This document shows positions 63,501 through 64,000 of a DNA stretch of 64,000 bases, piece after piece (positions within the stretch are counted from its first letter, which is position 1; each line of letters opens with the position of its first letter). The position numbers and the translations under genes were made by a program. The notes under the pieces were generated by a model. The model saw only the letters and a program-made list of their open reading frames with translations, made no database searches and had not been told where the DNA came from. The stretch covers positions 15,593,806 through 15,657,805 of the forward strand of contig CM069875.1 of NCBI GenBank assembly GCA_036172665.1, in the 5' to 3' direction. Source of the DNA: Prosopocoilus inquinatus. Its lineage: Eukaryota > Arthropoda > Insecta > Coleoptera > Lucanidae.

Positions 63501-64000
63501 TCATCTATCATGTTATTTGACGTTTGGATGGACTCCAGTAACTCTGATGTGAGATACGAAATTATCGGACGCAGCAGAAGCTGGAAATAGTTTTGAACGA
63601 AACAACACGTATTAGCGTTGTTCCTGTGATGTATCTAATCGATCCTTACTTATCTACTATGTTATTTGACGTTTCGATGGACTCCAGTAACTCTGATGTG
63701 AGATACGAAATTTTCGGACGCAGCAGAAGCTGGAAATAGTTTTGAACGAAACAACACGTATTACCGTTTTTCATGTGACGTATCTAATCGATTCTTACTT
63801 ATCTACTATGTTATTTGACGTTTGGATGGGCTCCAGTAACTCTGAAGTGAGATACGAAGTTCTCGGACGCAGCAGAAGCTGGAAATAGTTTTAAACGAAA
63901 CAACACGTATTAGCGTTGTTCCTGTGATGCATCTAATCGATCCTTACTTATCTATCATGTTATTTGGCGTTTCGATGGACTCCAGTAGCTCTGATGTGAG

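Larger units (their letters stand above)
1..64000. repeat. 149-bp tandem satellite array, about 429 monomers
   Basis: The window is a continuous head-to-tail array of one 149-bp unit with no interruption by unique DNA. For example the block TATTTGACG or its variant TATTTGGCG starts at 2, 151, 300, 450 and 599, and so on to the end. Position bookkeeping from 2 to 63216 gives 424 units plus 38 bp, fully explained by four length changes (+1 near 444, -1 near 42514, -1 near 57420, +39 at 63015). Consensus GC is about 40%. All copies have the same orientation; I saw no inversion. Satellites of this kind usually form constitutive heterochromatin or centromeric DNA, but the sequence alone does not place it on the chromosome. 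I do not recognise the family. The array continues past both window ends, which fall inside monomers. Confidence 0.98.
62208..64000. repeat. More divergent satellite monomers
   Basis: Monomers here carry more private changes and a different subtype mix (TTTTGAACG starts in most). Examples are TTTTCTTACGCAGC near 62333, GTGACATACGACATTTTC near 62467, GATCGTTAC near 62709, ATTTAACGTTTGGACGG near 62880 and 63366, and the monomer 63737-63885 with TACCGTTTTTCATGTGACG and GGATGGGCTCC. None of the long HORs continues here. The partial last monomer (63886-64000) again looks ordinary, so this may be a less homogenised island rather than the array edge. Confidence 0.75.

Noticed and set aside
1..64000. 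CRISPR array
   Set aside because: Repeats are regular, but there are no unique spacers; the entire 149-bp unit is repeated, with no cas-like genes.
1..64000. Tandem ribosomal, 5S, tRNA or histone-type gene cluster
   Set aside because: A 149-bp unit is too short for 5S or histone repeats with spacers, and I see no box A/box B, no rRNA-like segment and no long frame.
1..64000. Transposon or retroelement insertion
   Set aside because: Monomer spacing accounts for every base apart from four small length changes, leaving no room for an inserted element or target-site duplication.
1..64000. Naming the organism or satellite family
   Set aside because: I do not recognise the monomer. CpG content and HOR structure are too general to assign a taxon.

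Overview
The whole 64 kb window is one uninterrupted tandem satellite DNA array. The repeat unit is a 149-bp monomer of about 40% GC (59 of 149 bases in my hand-built consensus), and every copy runs head to tail in the same orientation, giving about 429 copies. I find no protein-coding gene, RNA gene, mobile element, CRISPR array or unique sequence. The short open frames of 61-72 codons are the same satellite sequence read repeatedly where a frame happens to stay open.

The host is a eukaryote; a multi-megabase-style satellite with higher-order repeats (HORs) is typical of centromeric, pericentromeric or subtelomeric heterochromatin. I do not recognise the family and cannot name the taxon. CpG is not depleted (8 CpG per consensus monomer against about 5.8 expected from base composition). 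This argues weakly for a lineage with little germline CpG methylation, such as many invertebrates, and against a heavily methylated vertebrate or plant satellite.

Layout: 1-4844 is an irregular mosaic with partial 10-, 5- and 13-monomer repeats. 4845-10506 holds two almost identical 19-monomer HOR copies (2,831 bp each). 10507-13188 is a link region. 13189-26598 holds two full copies of a 45-monomer HOR (6,705 bp), itself built of 8+10+6+21 monomers around a recurring seven-monomer cassette. Periodicity extends left to about 9.4 kb (with one extra monomer) and right to about 26.8 kb. 24513-29578 and 33751-38667 are a 34/33-monomer pair about 9.2 kb apart. 31814-35985 is a 13/15-monomer tandem pair. 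41052-43136 is an 8-monomer repeat that recurs near 53.3 and 56.1 kb. 48799-50288 is a 5-monomer duplication. 50736-53268 and 58930-61313 are a 17/16-monomer pair. 62208-64000 holds more divergent monomers with an exact-boundary 486-bp tandem duplication that breaks the 149-bp register.

Neighbouring monomers differ by roughly 6-10%, whereas equivalent monomers in adjacent HOR copies are nearly identical. That is the signature of recent block amplification by unequal exchange. Several junction monomers are chimeras that record single exchange events. Monomer length is extremely constant: base-position bookkeeping across the window leaves only +1, -1, -1 and +39 bp deviations. All comparisons were made by eye; percentages are approximate unless a count is given.
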